DNA from: Diplocloster modestus
GTDB taxonomy: Bacteria > Bacillota > Clostridia > Lachnospirales > Lachnospiraceae
Assembly (NCBI RefSeq): GCF_019042245.1
Contig: NZ_JAHQCX010000026.1
Location: forward strand, 1 to 64,000
Length of the DNA: 64,000 nucleotides
Direction: 5' to 3'
Below the pieces are notes generated by a model. That model was not told the origin of the DNA and ran no database searches. It was given only the letters and a program-made list of their open reading frames with translations. Position numbers and translations under genes: made by a program. Shown in pieces: positions 48,997 to 58,553 of the stretch (its first letter is position 1; each line of letters starts with the position of its first letter).

Positions 48997-51900
48997 TGCC
49001 ATATCCTTTCCATTTATATGACATGCCCGATCCCCCTGCACTATATCTGTGTGAAGTGGATAAGGAAATCCTTGGAGCGCTGCCCGCCACCGGCATTAAT
49101 CTGACCAGGAAGTTCAACGATATCGACGAAATCACCTTCCAGGTACCCAGAGAATATACCGATATTTACGGTACTAAAATCCTGACACCCTTGTATGAAA
49201 AAATAGAGGCTCTCCGTTTGATCTATATTGAAAATTTCGGTTATTTTGAGATTCAGGAACCTTCCATCGAAAAAGATGCGGTCTCGGAACATAAGGAATG
49301 TACAGCCTACAGTCTGCAATATGAACTGACTAAAAAAAAGCTGAAATCCTTTTATATCAACCTATACAACGGAGAAGATATCGACGGGGTGGAGCTTTGG
49401 AATATCGATCATTCCAAGTCTCTGCTGCACCTGTGTCTTGAAAAATTTCCTCAATGGAATATAGGCAACGTAGATTCAAGTATCAGAGAACACAAACGCT
49501 CCTTTGAAATCGAGGAACAGGATGTATACAGTTTTCTGACAAAGGACGTGGCAGATACCTTTGGTTGTGTTTTTGTATTTAATACTATTACGAACACGAT
49601 TGAGGTCTATGCCGAAGACAATATAGGAGAAGATACCAGCATCTACATATCCTATGAGAATCTGGCAAATACAGTCTCTGTCAATTACAACGCGGACGAT
49701 ATCGTGACCTCTCTTACCATTCTCGGAGCCGATGACCTGGACGTGCGGAACCTGAATATGGGCCAGGACAGTGTCCTGGACCTCTCCTACTATCACACTC
49801 CCGAGTGGATGGGGCAGGAGCTTTACGATGCCTGGAATGTATATTTGGATAAATTCAATTCCAGAACAGAGGAATACAGGAATCTGGCCACTCAGGTGGA
49901 CACGAAATATCTGGAGGTCTACGAGCTGATCAACCGCGCACCGGCTCCTGATGCCAAAGAAGGGGACTGGACAAAATATGGCCGCGAAGCACTGTTAACC
50001 GCGATCAAAAGTTTAGAAATCACGAATTCAAATAAACGTGATCTGGGCTGGTCTGATCCCCAAAATAAAAATTATAAAAAATATAAAGATGAGTTCGACA
50101 AGTTAAATGCAGCAAAAGAGGCACTCAAAAATCGCAATATAGAGATTGATGCCGTCAACGAAGCGATCCAACAACTTTTAAAACAAATGAACGAGATTGC
50201 CGCCGCCGTCCACTGGAAAAACATCTTAACCCCTGAGCAGCAAAAGAAAATAACCCGTTTTATCAGAGAAGATACCTGGCAGGATTCGAACTTTGTCGTA
50301 ACCGATAACGAATCTCCTGCCGAAGAAGATAAGACCAGAAAAGAGCTGTTGGCATATGGCAAAAAATATCTTTCAAAAATATCCAGGCCTCAGCTGACAT
50401 TTTCCATGGATATAAGCAATATTTTCGCTCTGAAAGAATTCGAACCTCTGGCTGGCCGGTTTGAAGTGGGAAACTACATTCATGTAACGCTGCGGGAAAA
50501 TTATTCTTTCCTGGTGAGACTTCTGCAATACACGATCTCTTTTGACAATCCATCCGAATTTACCTGTGAATTCGGCAATGCTGCAAGAAGCAAAAGTGAG
50601 TTTGATAACCATTCCGACTTATTGGAGCAGGCTGTGACTTCCGGAAAAACCGTAGCTGACTGGAAATCCTACTGGCAGAAATCTGCCGATAAAATTACGG
50701 AAATTGATCATATGATCAAAGACGGACTCGATACGGCCGTCACCTCCATCCACTCCGCATCTAACCGAAACGATATCACCATTGATGAAACCGGCATCCA
50801 TCTTCGTATGCTCGAAGAGGACGGAAGTTACAGTACCTGTGAAGCTGTGTTAACCGGTAATAAGCTATTATATTCCGATGACAATATGGCTACTGCTAAA
50901 ACCGGTCTGGGCCAGTTTGAAATTGAAGGACAGAAGTTTTACGGTCTGTTAGCTGACGCTGTATTATCCGGTTATGTCGGAGCATCGCATCTGGTCGGAA
51001 ATGAAATCAGCAATGGAAATAACTTTACAGTTAGTACAGACGGCGCTGTAACTGCCAAAAAAATAACAATCCTGGGCGGGACGATCACTTGGGATGAGGT
51101 AAATAAACCGGAAAATATGGCCACGAAGGATGAGTTACCCAAAGTTCCCGATTACCTCAAAAGCACCTATATCAGCGCCACAGAGCTTCACTCTCCGAAT
51201 ATCATCGGCGGCCATCTGAAAATCATCAACAGTTCAGGCACCATATCCTCAGAGATCACAACCGATGGGAAATTAACGGCTACGGGGGCCACTATATCCG
51301 GGAATCTCACTGCGACCGGCGGTACGATCGGCGGCTGGAAGATCACCAGTGACAGCATCAGCAGTAACGACGTATTTATCAGTTCTAACCCGTCGAAATA
51401 TGCCTTTGCCGCCGGAGGCCATAATCCGGATGGAACTGATGCATTGACCAGAATCGGCCATAATGGGCAATTTTATACCCAAGATGCTATTATCAACGGT
51501 AATACGGAAACCGCAGCAAAATGTATTATATACAATTCAGACCAATCATACCGCACAGATATGTTTGGCGGCGGGTTCCATATCTATCGTTCTGGTGATA
51601 TTAACAAAGATATAGTGACAAAAGTTAGTACGAATTCTCTGGTAGTGAAAAACGGCAAAGAAGAAACGCAGGTTCATTCCCAATTTGTATCCGTACTGGA
51701 CAACGGTAACGGAACTATCTACACTACGGATGGTCCGGAAAAAAGATCCGGAGCCGAACTGAAATCTAACTTTTTTATTCCAGATAATCTGTTGGATGAT
51801 GTGCTGAACACCGATGTGTATTCCTATAATTACAACAGTTCACTGGCCCGTGGAGTAGACTACACGACCTACGGATTTGTAATCGGCGACGGTTACAAAA

Positions 51901-52091
51901 CCAGTAACAAGATTCTAAGCAAAGATGGCCAACGGATCAACATGTATTCCTCCATCGGCGTCCTCTGGGGCGGCGTCAAAGAACTGGCCGCCAAAGTATC
52001 CGCCCTCGAAGAAAAGATCAATCAACTCACTGCCCCCCAAACCATTACTCAACCCACAAAAACCCCACCCACGAACCAGGAGGTGAAATAA
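48996..52091 (+). CDS. Tail-associated protein (Tal), prophage endopeptidase tail family
   Basis: 1031 residues. The N-terminal ~380 residues form the gp27-like tail hub (LYLCEVDKEILGALPATGIN, EYTDIYGTKILTPLYEKIEALRL, YDADDIVTS-like region). A central coiled-coil/linker (residues 340-420) follows, then a hub closing at about 560. Residues 570-1000 carry beta-helical repeats (GGHLKIINSSGTISSEI, ATGATISGNLTATGGTIGGW) as in siphophage tail tips, ending in a short coiled coil and a proline-rich tail. No catalytic peptidase motif could be named. It forms the tip of the tail. Confidence 0.85.
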   Translation: MPYPFHLYDMPDPPALYLCEVDKEILGALPATGINLTRKFNDIDEITFQVPREYTDIYGTKILTPLYEKIEALRLIYIENFGYFEIQEPSIEKDAVSEHKECTAYSLQYELTKKKLKSFYINLYNGEDIDGVELWNIDHSKSLLHLCLEKFPQWNIGNVDSSIREHKRSFEIEEQDVYSFLTKDVADTFGCVFVFNTITNTIEVYAEDNIGEDTSIYISYENLANTVSVNYNADDIVTSLTILGADDLDVRNLNMGQDSVLDLSYYHTPEWMGQELYDAWNVYLDKFNSRTEEYRNLATQVDTKYLEVYELINRAPAPDAKEGDWTKYGREALLTAIKSLEITNSNKRDLGWSDPQNKNYKKYKDEFDKLNAAKEALKNRNIEIDAVNEAIQQLLKQMNEIAAAVHWKNILTPEQQKKITRFIREDTWQDSNFVVTDNESPAEEDKTRKELLAYGKKYLSKISRPQLTFSMDISNIFALKEFEPLAGRFEVGNYIHVTLRENYSFLVRLLQYTISFDNPSEFTCEFGNAARSKSEFDNHSDLLEQAVTSGKTVADWKSYWQKSADKITEIDHMIKDGLDTAVTSIHSASNRNDITIDETGIHLRMLEEDGSYSTCEAVLTGNKLLYSDDNMATAKTGLGQFEIEGQKFYGLLADAVLSGYVGASHLVGNEISNGNNFTVSTDGAVTAKKITILGGTITWDEVNKPENMATKDELPKVPDYLKSTYISATELHSPNIIGGHLKIINSSGTISSEITTDGKLTATGATISGNLTATGGTIGGWKITSDSISSNDVFISSNPSKYAFAAGGHNPDGTDALTRIGHNGQFYTQDAIINGNTETAAKCIIYNSDQSYRTDMFGGGFHIYRSGDINKDIVTKVSTNSLVVKNGKEETQVHSQFVSVLDNGNGTIYTTDGPEKRSGAELKSNFFIPDNLLDDVLNTDVYSYNYNSSLARGVDYTTYGFVIGDGYKTSNKILSKDGQRINMYSSIGVLWGGVKELAAKVSALEEKINQLTAPQTITQPTKTPPTNQEVK

Positions 52092-52092
52092 C

Positions 52093-54228
52093 TTGCAAGA
52101 ATTAATTAAAGTTGACATCGGCCGGTACGAAGACCGAATCTTTGCAGAATTTCAGCAGGGAGAGCGCGGAAGCCGCGTTCTCCTGGTAGAACCCCGCCTT
52201 CACGGAGCACCCTATCCCATCCCCGAAGGCGTGAAAGCAAAGATCCAGTACGACAAACCGGACCGCAAAACCGTAACCAAAAATGTAGAGATCGCAGGCA
52301 ACAAAGTGGTCATCCCTTTCACCGAGCAGATGTGCACCACCGAAGGCATCTGCGTCTGCAAGATTTCCTTTTATACAGATACCCAATTCAACGAAGCCGG
52401 TGAAGCCACCCAGGAAATCACTATATTAAAATCCGCCCTTTTCAAAATCAAAATCTCCGGCGGCATGATCGACGAAGCCCATATCATAAGCTCCGATGAA
52501 TTCAGCGATCTTCTGGTAGCTCTCGGCCGGGCAGACAAAGTCGTCAATGACTTCTCCATCCTCAACCAGGAGTTCCGGCAGATTTCTAACGACTGCATAC
52601 AAGCCACGGAGGACTGCCGCCAGTTAAATGATAAAGTAACCGGCGCAGAGGAACAGCGCGTTCTTCACGAAAACGCGAGAATATCCGCGGAAACTTCCAG
52701 AGATGACGCGGAATCCATCCGCAGTTCCAATGAAGAAATCCGTAAGAACGCTGAGAATGCCAGAATCCAGGCGGAAAATTCCAGGAAAACTGCAGAAACT
52801 TCCAGGAGCAACGCCGAAAAAGCCAGATCCACAGCTGAAGCCACAAGAACCTCCCAGGAATCCGCCAGAGTATCCGCTGAAGACAGCCGTAAAACTGCGG
52901 AATCTGGCAGAGTTGCGGAGGAAAACAAACGTAAGACTGCGGAATCTGCCCGTGATGCAGCAGAAACGAAAAGAAACCAGGCAGAAGATACCCGGGGCAG
53001 TCAGGAAACCGCCAGACAGAACGCTGAATCTTCACGCGATGCAGCAGAAAACACCCGAAAGTCCCAGGAGACTGGCAGAGTTACCGCAGAACAGAACCGT
53101 GTAAAAGCAGAAACTTCCAGAGTTAACGCCGAAAAAGCCAGAGCCACCGCGGAAACTACTAGAGCCTCCCAGGAATCCACCAGAGTATCCGCAGAAGACA
53201 TCCGCAAAACCGCGGAAACCTCCAGAATATCAGAGGAAAGCAAACGCAAATCTGCGGAATCCGCCCGAGACACAGCGGAAACCAAAAGGAGTCAGGCCGA
53301 AGATATCAGGATCAGCCAGGAAACAGACAGACAGAATGCCGAAACTTCACGCGCTGCAGCAGAAGATACCAGAACTGCTCAGGAAACCGACAGAATAACC
53401 GCAGAACAGAACCGTGTAAAAGCGGAAACTTCCAGAGTAACCGCTGAGACATCCCGGGGGACCGCGGAATCTGCCAGAGTAACTGCGGAAAACAACCGGA
53501 AATCTGCAGAATCCTCCCGGGTAACCGCTGAAACCAACCGCAGTTCTGTAGAATCTGACCGGGCCAAAGCCGAAACCGCCAGAGCTCAGGCAGAATCCAC
53601 CAGATCCAGTCAGGAATCAGCCCGAAAAAATGCAGAATCTGCCCGTGTAAGCGCAGAAAACACCCGTGTTTCCCAGGAAACCAGCCGGGTCACTGCGGAA
53701 CAAGGCCGGGCAAGTGCCGAATCCACCCGTGTGTCAGCGGAAAATACCAGAAAAACCGCGGAGACCGCCCGACAGACTGCAGAAACAAAGCGGCAGACAG
53801 ACACGGCCGCCGCCATTACCCAGGCCAATGAAGCCGCTCAGGCTGCACAAGATCTCGTAACCGGAGCCGACGTTGTCAAAACGCCCCAGTTAAATGCCGT
53901 AGACAATAAAATCGGTACCCTGTCGTCCTTACAGACCACTGCAAAAACAAATATGGTAGCCGCTGTTAACGAGTTGAAAAATACGATAAAAACTATTACA
54001 TCCATACAACTGCCAATTAAACTCTGGTCCAGCAATACTTATACCATCACAAACTCTCTGATCAAGGCAACCAGTATCTGTGATGTCTACTTTTCCAATG
54101 ACTCTCTGGCAGAAGCAGCCAAATCGAAAATCACCGGTGAAACCTTTGACGGCCGGCTGGTGCTCACTGCCCAGAGAACCCCATTGGCCCAATTAACAAT
54201 CGATGTGATAAAGGTGGTGAATCCCTAA
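52093..54228 (+). CDS. BppU-like baseplate protein with a long heptad-repeat shaft
   Basis: 711 residues, TTG start at 52093 after AGGAGGTG. Residues 1-150 are a BppU-type N-terminal domain (VDIGRYEDRIFAEFQQGERGSR, EQMCTTEGICVCKISFYTDTQ, GGMIDEAHIISSDEFSDLL). Residues 195-575 are a strikingly regular run of seven-residue repeats of the form R-x-x-A-E-x-x (RKTAETS, RVSAEDS and so on), about 50 copies, predicting a trimeric coiled-coil shaft. The C-terminal ~140 residues (QTTAKTNMVAAVNELKNTI) form a small beta head. A close paralogue of the N-terminal domain is at 59659. It is a probable fibre-bearing baseplate protein. Confidence 0.82.
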   Translation: MQELIKVDIGRYEDRIFAEFQQGERGSRVLLVEPRLHGAPYPIPEGVKAKIQYDKPDRKTVTKNVEIAGNKVVIPFTEQMCTTEGICVCKISFYTDTQFNEAGEATQEITILKSALFKIKISGGMIDEAHIISSDEFSDLLVALGRADKVVNDFSILNQEFRQISNDCIQATEDCRQLNDKVTGAEEQRVLHENARISAETSRDDAESIRSSNEEIRKNAENARIQAENSRKTAETSRSNAEKARSTAEATRTSQESARVSAEDSRKTAESGRVAEENKRKTAESARDAAETKRNQAEDTRGSQETARQNAESSRDAAENTRKSQETGRVTAEQNRVKAETSRVNAEKARATAETTRASQESTRVSAEDIRKTAETSRISEESKRKSAESARDTAETKRSQAEDIRISQETDRQNAETSRAAAEDTRTAQETDRITAEQNRVKAETSRVTAETSRGTAESARVTAENNRKSAESSRVTAETNRSSVESDRAKAETARAQAESTRSSQESARKNAESARVSAENTRVSQETSRVTAEQGRASAESTRVSAENTRKTAETARQTAETKRQTDTAAAITQANEAAQAAQDLVTGADVVKTPQLNAVDNKIGTLSSLQTTAKTNMVAAVNELKNTIKTITSIQLPIKLWSSNTYTITNSLIKATSICDVYFSNDSLAEAAKSKITGETFDGRLVLTAQRTPLAQLTIDVIKVVNP

Positions 54229-55028
54229 TGCCAGTACGATTTAATCTAGAAGGAGGGATCGATCCCTCACAGGCCAACGCCACAGAAACCCAGGTGCTGT
54301 CCGGCAGTACCTTTTACGCCGGTACCAATTCAGACATCCGAACCGGCACCATGACCAACCGGGGCAGTGTCACCTCCTCCTTAAACTGCGGAGGCAGCTA
54401 TACCATCCCGGCAGGTTACCACAACGGAAGCGGCAAGATCACAGCCAACAGCCTGGCCAGCCAGACTTCCGCCACTGCCGGTGCCTCCCACATACTAACA
54501 GGAAAAACTGCCTGGGCCGGCGGCAGTAAAATAACAGGTACGATGCCGAACAGAGGTAATGTATCCAGCTCCCTGAACTGCGGCGGCACCTATACCGTTC
54601 CTGCCGGTTATCACGCCGGCAGCGGTAAAATCACTGCCAACAGTCTGGCCAGCCAGACCTCTGCCACCGCCTCAGCCGGGCATATCCGTTCCGGATATAC
54701 CGCTTGGGTAAATGGTGCGAAAATCACCGGTACCGCAGGGGTAAGGTACTATTGGTCCGGAACAGGCTTTATCATTAATAACAGTTATCTTCAGGTTAGA
54801 CCCGGGTTTAACCCTACGCTTCTGTTTGGCCGGGCTCAATTAGCCGATTGGTGGTACACCGTATCCCTGGATCCATACGATCCTAACATCTCATGGCTCA
54901 CAAAGCAAAATGACCACTGCTGGTTAAACGGCGGCGTAGCCCGATATTCCGACGGACCGGACATACCCGGCTTCGGCGGAGACGGCCACAGCGGTTCCGG
55001 TAACTATGCCGTCACCTGCAGTGCCTGA
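54228..55028 (+). CDS. Tail fibre-like protein with two long repeats
   Basis: 266 residues, overlapping the previous stop. Two tandem repeats of about 60 residues start GSVTSSLNCGGSYTIPAGYH and GNVSSSLNCGGTYTVPAGYH, each with NSLASQTSATA; the pattern ILTGKTAWAGGSKITGTMPN occurs between them. Repeats of this kind are found in phage tail fibres. The C-terminal third is rich in Trp/Tyr/Pro (YWSGTGFIINNSYLQVRPGF), which could be the receptor-binding head. Function inferred. Confidence 0.7.
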   Translation: MPVRFNLEGGIDPSQANATETQVLSGSTFYAGTNSDIRTGTMTNRGSVTSSLNCGGSYTIPAGYHNGSGKITANSLASQTSATAGASHILTGKTAWAGGSKITGTMPNRGNVSSSLNCGGTYTVPAGYHAGSGKITANSLASQTSATASAGHIRSGYTAWVNGAKITGTAGVRYYWSGTGFIINNSYLQVRPGFNPTLLFGRAQLADWWYTVSLDPYDPNISWLTKQNDHCWLNGGVARYSDGPDIPGFGGDGHSGSGNYAVTCSA

Positions 55029-55133
55029 CACCTGGCAGCCGATCTGGCATAGACACTGCGGCGATCCATATAGAAATGGTCACTATGGATAACTTTCGAA
55101 GCGAAAAAAGAAACAGAGAGGAGCGAATTAGGT

Positions 55134-55502
55134 TTGCATCAAAATCCCAATTATCTCCCGGACCGTGAGACATCGGTCCGGGATGTATCTATCCGCTTTC
55201 CATCATTTATCATTCCTGCCCATGCCTGGGAAAACAATATATTTATCATGTACAGCGAAGTATTTCTGGAAGGAGTCAGCGCTGTCGATGTTACCTTCGA
55301 TCCCCGCAGTATACCGGATATTCCAAAATATGGCATACAGTGTCTCATCGAAGAAGGAAAACTTTTGTTTATCGCCGCCGGAGGAGTCCCGCCAAGGGAT
55401 CTCTATGTAAAATCAGTTAATATTTACAATCATCTTAACAAAGAAAGGCTTTATGATAAATACGATTACGAAGAATTTAATCAAGGGAGGAAATCAATAT
55501 GA
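55134..55502 (+). CDS. Tail-cluster protein of unknown function (122 aa)
   Basis: 122 residues, TTG start at 55134 after GAGGAGCG. Beta-rich, no hydrophobic helix: SIRFPSFIIPAHAWENNIFIM then VDVTFDPRSIPDIPKYG. No family recognised. Its stop overlaps the start of the next gene (ATGA), placing it in the baseplate/fibre transcript. Confidence 0.65.
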   Translation: MHQNPNYLPDRETSVRDVSIRFPSFIIPAHAWENNIFIMYSEVFLEGVSAVDVTFDPRSIPDIPKYGIQCLIEEGKLLFIAAGGVPPRDLYVKSVNIYNHLNKERLYDKYDYEEFNQGRKSI

Positions 55503-55753
55503 CTCAAATAAACTCTGTCGTTGTTATTTACGACAATACCGGTAAAGTATGGTACCAGGGTTCAGGCCTCGGTACCCCGGACGGTCTGCAGTATATGGAA
55601 CTACAGCTGGATCCCGGTGACTATGTGGAGAGTATGGATGTTACCACGACGCCGCACACTCCAGTGATTCACAAAGGGATGGTCACCATGGATGAACTGA
55701 AAACACAGATCGACGATCTGACACTGGCTATGGCCGAATTACTGGGGGTGTAA
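55499..55753 (+). CDS. Small tail-cluster protein (84 aa)
   Basis: 84 residues, after GGGAGG. N-terminal beta domain (INSVVVIYDNTGKVWYQGSG, LQLDPGDYVESMDVTT) and a short C-terminal helix (MDELKTQIDDLTLAMAELLG). Small proteins of this kind, with a beta domain and terminal coiled coil, are common beside siphophage fibre genes in Firmicutes. Role unknown. Confidence 0.65.
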   Translation: MTQINSVVVIYDNTGKVWYQGSGLGTPDGLQYMELQLDPGDYVESMDVTTTPHTPVIHKGMVTMDELKTQIDDLTLAMAELLGV

Positions 55754-55897
55754 ATGATGCCGCAATGGAAATTAAATATATTTGTAAATGCGATCAAAGT
55801 CCGTATGGAACGCGAAGGCAGAACCGCGGCGGACATTATTCAGGAATATGCGAAATTAACAGCTTCGGAAAAAGAAGAAATTCTCGCACGATTATAA
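55754..55897 (+). CDS. XkdX-like small protein (47 aa)
   Basis: 47 residues: MMPQWKLNIFVNAIKVRMER, then GRTAADIIQEYAKLTASEKEEI and ARL. Starts at 55754 (GGGGGTGTAA serves as SD). Short ORFs of this form follow the previous kind of gene in many clostridial tail clusters. The helical C-terminus looks like a protein-protein contact. The XkdX comparison is by position and size only. Confidence 0.55.
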   Translation: MMPQWKLNIFVNAIKVRMEREGRTAADIIQEYAKLTASEKEEILARL

Positions 55898-55935
55898 AAT
55901 GCATTATGGGAAGCTTTATGTCCGTAAAAATTTTT

Positions 55936-55996
55936 GCAGCAGGCGAAGGACCACCCTTCCGCCTGCTCTGCTGTAGAATCGGGTAATTCTATTTTC
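55936..55996 (+). terminator. Terminator after the fibre accessory genes
   Basis: AGCAGGCG/CGCCTGCT (55938-55945 with 55960-55967) followed by TAGAAT/ATTCTA (55974-55979 with 55986-55991) and TTTTCC. The second stem with T-run looks like the intrinsic terminator. Confidence 0.6.
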
Positions 55997-56118
55997 CGTT
56001 AGGAATGCTCGATTCAAAGGTAACAAATTTACAGGTAACATACCTAAAAATCTGTTATTTCTACTATAAATTTTAATACAGAATAGGCCATAAACACTTC
56101 AAATCAGGAGGACATTTT

Positions 56119-58068
56119 ATGTCAAAAATTTTTGTTGGTAACTTTACTGGTCCAAAAGGTGACGTCGGTGCCGCCGGGCCTCAAGGTCCCAAAGGTGATA
56201 TCGGTGATATCGGCCCTGTTGGACCGAAAGGAAAAGATGGAGTTGGCATAGGCCAGACCGACTCACAAGGTGTCGGCGAAATTTTTAATGCTTACGTAGA
56301 TACGAAAAAGAATATGGCTCTTAGTGAATTTTCACATGCAGAAGGTTATCTGACTGTTTCAAATGGACAAACTTCTCATACAGAAGGAAGATTATCTTCA
56401 TGCGGCTGCATCGTGATAAGGCCTGGTAGCGTAGTAACTAATTTAACGGTTAAAACTTTTACAATATCAAATACATCCCTCAATCATTTTGGAATTACAG
56501 ACTCAACTTCATTTATAAATTATATAAGAAAAGATGCAATCGTATTTGTATACTTTCTTCAAAATAATGCGTTATATAGAGAACATATACTAAGTGCCAG
56601 TTATGGTTCAACTAATTCTACCATCGATGTTTGTGTAGGTAACCATAACTATTTAAGCTCATCGGCATCTGACTATATATTATATATTCCCACGGTTCAA
56701 GGTCCGGTAACCTCTCATTCGGAGGGAATTGAAAGCGTCGCTTTTGCTGCCGGATCTCATGCGGAAGGGAATCAGACTATAGCATCTGGAATCACCTCAC
56801 ATTCGGAAGGTATACAGACAATTGCAGCAGGAAATTATTCTCACTCTGAAGGAACGAATACTATTTCAGCAGGATATGGATCACATGCAGAAGGGTACGA
56901 TACAAAATCCACGGGAACCTATTCGCATGCAGAGGGTTCAAACACAATAGCAATAGGAACATCTTCCCATGCGGAAGGGGGACGTACATCCGCAAAAGGA
57001 AATTATTCTCATTCGGAGGGCGGCTACAGTGGTACAAGTTGGGAAACTACCGATGTAACCTCATCTTCCGTAACGATTAACGGACCTGCGTCTGATGGTG
57101 CTTTTTCACATGCAGAAGGCCAACAGACCTATGCTCAAGGCTCTAGTTCTCATGCGGAAGGGAATCATACAAAAGCACTAAATAGCGGATCTCATGCGGA
57201 AGGTATCTACACAGTTGCTTCCGGTCTTGGTTCTCATGCGGAGGGTTCTTACACCACAGCTTCCGGTGTGTATTCGCATGCCGCCGGAAACTATACAACC
57301 GCAGCCAATACAGCCTCAACCGTATTCGGAAAATATAACAAAGCCCTGGTGACTGGTGGCGCTGTGGATAACACAACCGGCGATGCTTTCGTAATAGGAA
57401 AAGGCACCAGCTCCTCTAACCTGGCGAACGCTTTCCGTGTAAGCTTCACCGGTACCGCCTACGGGTTAGGCACCTTCAACACCTCCGGCGCCGATTACGC
57501 CGAATTCATCTACGAATGGCAGGACGGCAACCCCAGCGCCGAAGACCGTGTCGGCCACTTTGTAACCATAGAAAACAAGAAATTAAAATACGCCGGCGAA
57601 TCAGATTACATCGCCGGAGTGACATCCGGCTTTCCTTCCGTAGTCGGCTCCGGCGACGAAGACTGGTTGGGCAGATGGCAGCGTGACATCTTCAACCGAA
57701 TCCAGTATGAAGAAGTAGAAACTCCTGTCACAACAGAAAAATTGGATGCAGACGGATATCCCCTGCTTGATGATTCCGGCAGTATCATCACGGAATCCAC
57801 CGGAGCAGTGATCCGTGGATCCCGCCCCATCCAGGTCCCAGATTATGATCCCGCTCAGACCTACATAGAACGAAAAGACCGTCCTGAATGGGATTATGTA
57901 GGTATGCTCGGCCAGCTGTCCGTATATGACGACGGCACCTGCGAGCAGGACGGTTACTGCAAATGCACTGTTGGAGGGATCGCCGCCAAAGCCTTATCCA
58001 AAAGCCCGGACACCTATCGCGTCCTGGAACGCCTGAGCGATAACATCATCAAAATATTATTTCGCTAA
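56119..58068 (+). CDS. Fibre protein: collagen-like stem, SHAEG repeats, Peptidase_G2-like end
   Basis: 649 residues, after AGGAGG. Residues 12-45 are collagen-like (GPKGDVGAAGPQGPKGDIG). Residues 75-430 hold over 15 copies of an ~14-residue repeat built on S-H-[AS]-E-G, as in YadA/Hia head and trimeric-autotransporter beta-rolls. From about 450 to 649 the sequence (NTSGADYAEFIYEWQDGNPS, DRVGHFVTIENKKLKYA, WDYVGMLGQLSVYDDGTCEQDG) matches the Peptidase_G2 / intramolecular chaperone autoproteolysis domain of phage fibres. It would therefore fold as a trimer and release its C-terminal chaperone. Likely receptor-binding fibre. Confidence 0.82.
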   Translation: MSKIFVGNFTGPKGDVGAAGPQGPKGDIGDIGPVGPKGKDGVGIGQTDSQGVGEIFNAYVDTKKNMALSEFSHAEGYLTVSNGQTSHTEGRLSSCGCIVIRPGSVVTNLTVKTFTISNTSLNHFGITDSTSFINYIRKDAIVFVYFLQNNALYREHILSASYGSTNSTIDVCVGNHNYLSSSASDYILYIPTVQGPVTSHSEGIESVAFAAGSHAEGNQTIASGITSHSEGIQTIAAGNYSHSEGTNTISAGYGSHAEGYDTKSTGTYSHAEGSNTIAIGTSSHAEGGRTSAKGNYSHSEGGYSGTSWETTDVTSSSVTINGPASDGAFSHAEGQQTYAQGSSSHAEGNHTKALNSGSHAEGIYTVASGLGSHAEGSYTTASGVYSHAAGNYTTAANTASTVFGKYNKALVTGGAVDNTTGDAFVIGKGTSSSNLANAFRVSFTGTAYGLGTFNTSGADYAEFIYEWQDGNPSAEDRVGHFVTIENKKLKYAGESDYIAGVTSGFPSVVGSGDEDWLGRWQRDIFNRIQYEEVETPVTTEKLDADGYPLLDDSGSIITESTGAVIRGSRPIQVPDYDPAQTYIERKDRPEWDYVGMLGQLSVYDDGTCEQDGYCKCTVGGIAAKALSKSPDTYRVLERLSDNIIKILFR

Positions 58069-58176
58069 ATACGCCCCTCCATCGGCCAGTCAGGCTGATA
58101 TTTTTTATGCTGGCCTTTCCCAGCAGTGAGTATTGCCTGCAAAACTCTTATTCACACAGAAAGGAAGTGATACCTC

Positions 58177-58530
58177 ATTGAAGCGATAATCACCTATTTC
58201 ACATCCCACATCGTCGAATGGCTCTTCGGTGCGGCAGCCACTCTCGCACTGTTCGGCTACCACCGGATCAGCCGCTCCATCAAAGAGCAGAAAGAAAAAA
58301 ATGATGCGATCGCAGAAGGCATACAGGCACTCTTGCGTGAAAATATTATCCAGTCCTACAACCACTACAAAGAGAAAGGCTACTGTCCCATATACGCCAA
58401 GGAAAGCATCCGCAGACTGTACCAACCCTACCACAAGCTGGATGGAAACGACGTGGCTACCAAATTAAAAGACGAGCTTCTGGCCATGCAGACCGAAAAA
58501 GGATCCCCCCCTCCCGCTGCCAATCAATAA
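58177..58530 (+). CDS. Small membrane protein, holin-like or lysis accessory, ATT start (117 aa)
   Basis: 117 residues. AAGGAAG (58161-58167) is 9 bases from ATT at 58177; TGA precedes it in frame and no ATG, GTG or TTG occurs before 58333. N-terminus (M)EAIITYFTSHIVEWLFGAATLALFG is one amphipathic transmembrane helix; then IKEQKEKNDAIAEGIQALLREN, a conserved helix, and CPIYAKESIRRLYQPYHKLDG. Proteins of this form sit next to the endolysin in many clostridial siphophages and are usually called holin-like. A truncated frame starting TTG at 58333 would miss the membrane helix. Confidence 0.7.
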   Translation: MEAIITYFTSHIVEWLFGAAATLALFGYHRISRSIKEQKEKNDAIAEGIQALLRENIIQSYNHYKEKGYCPIYAKESIRRLYQPYHKLDGNDVATKLKDELLAMQTEKGSPPPAANQ

Positions 58531-58553
58531 ATTAAATAAGAAGGAGTATCCCT

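Noticed and set aside
52586..53828. Several long minus-strand frames opposite the BppU repeat region
   Set aside because: They are by-products of the repeated R-x-x-A-E codons; no ribosome-binding site or known domain, low-complexity products.
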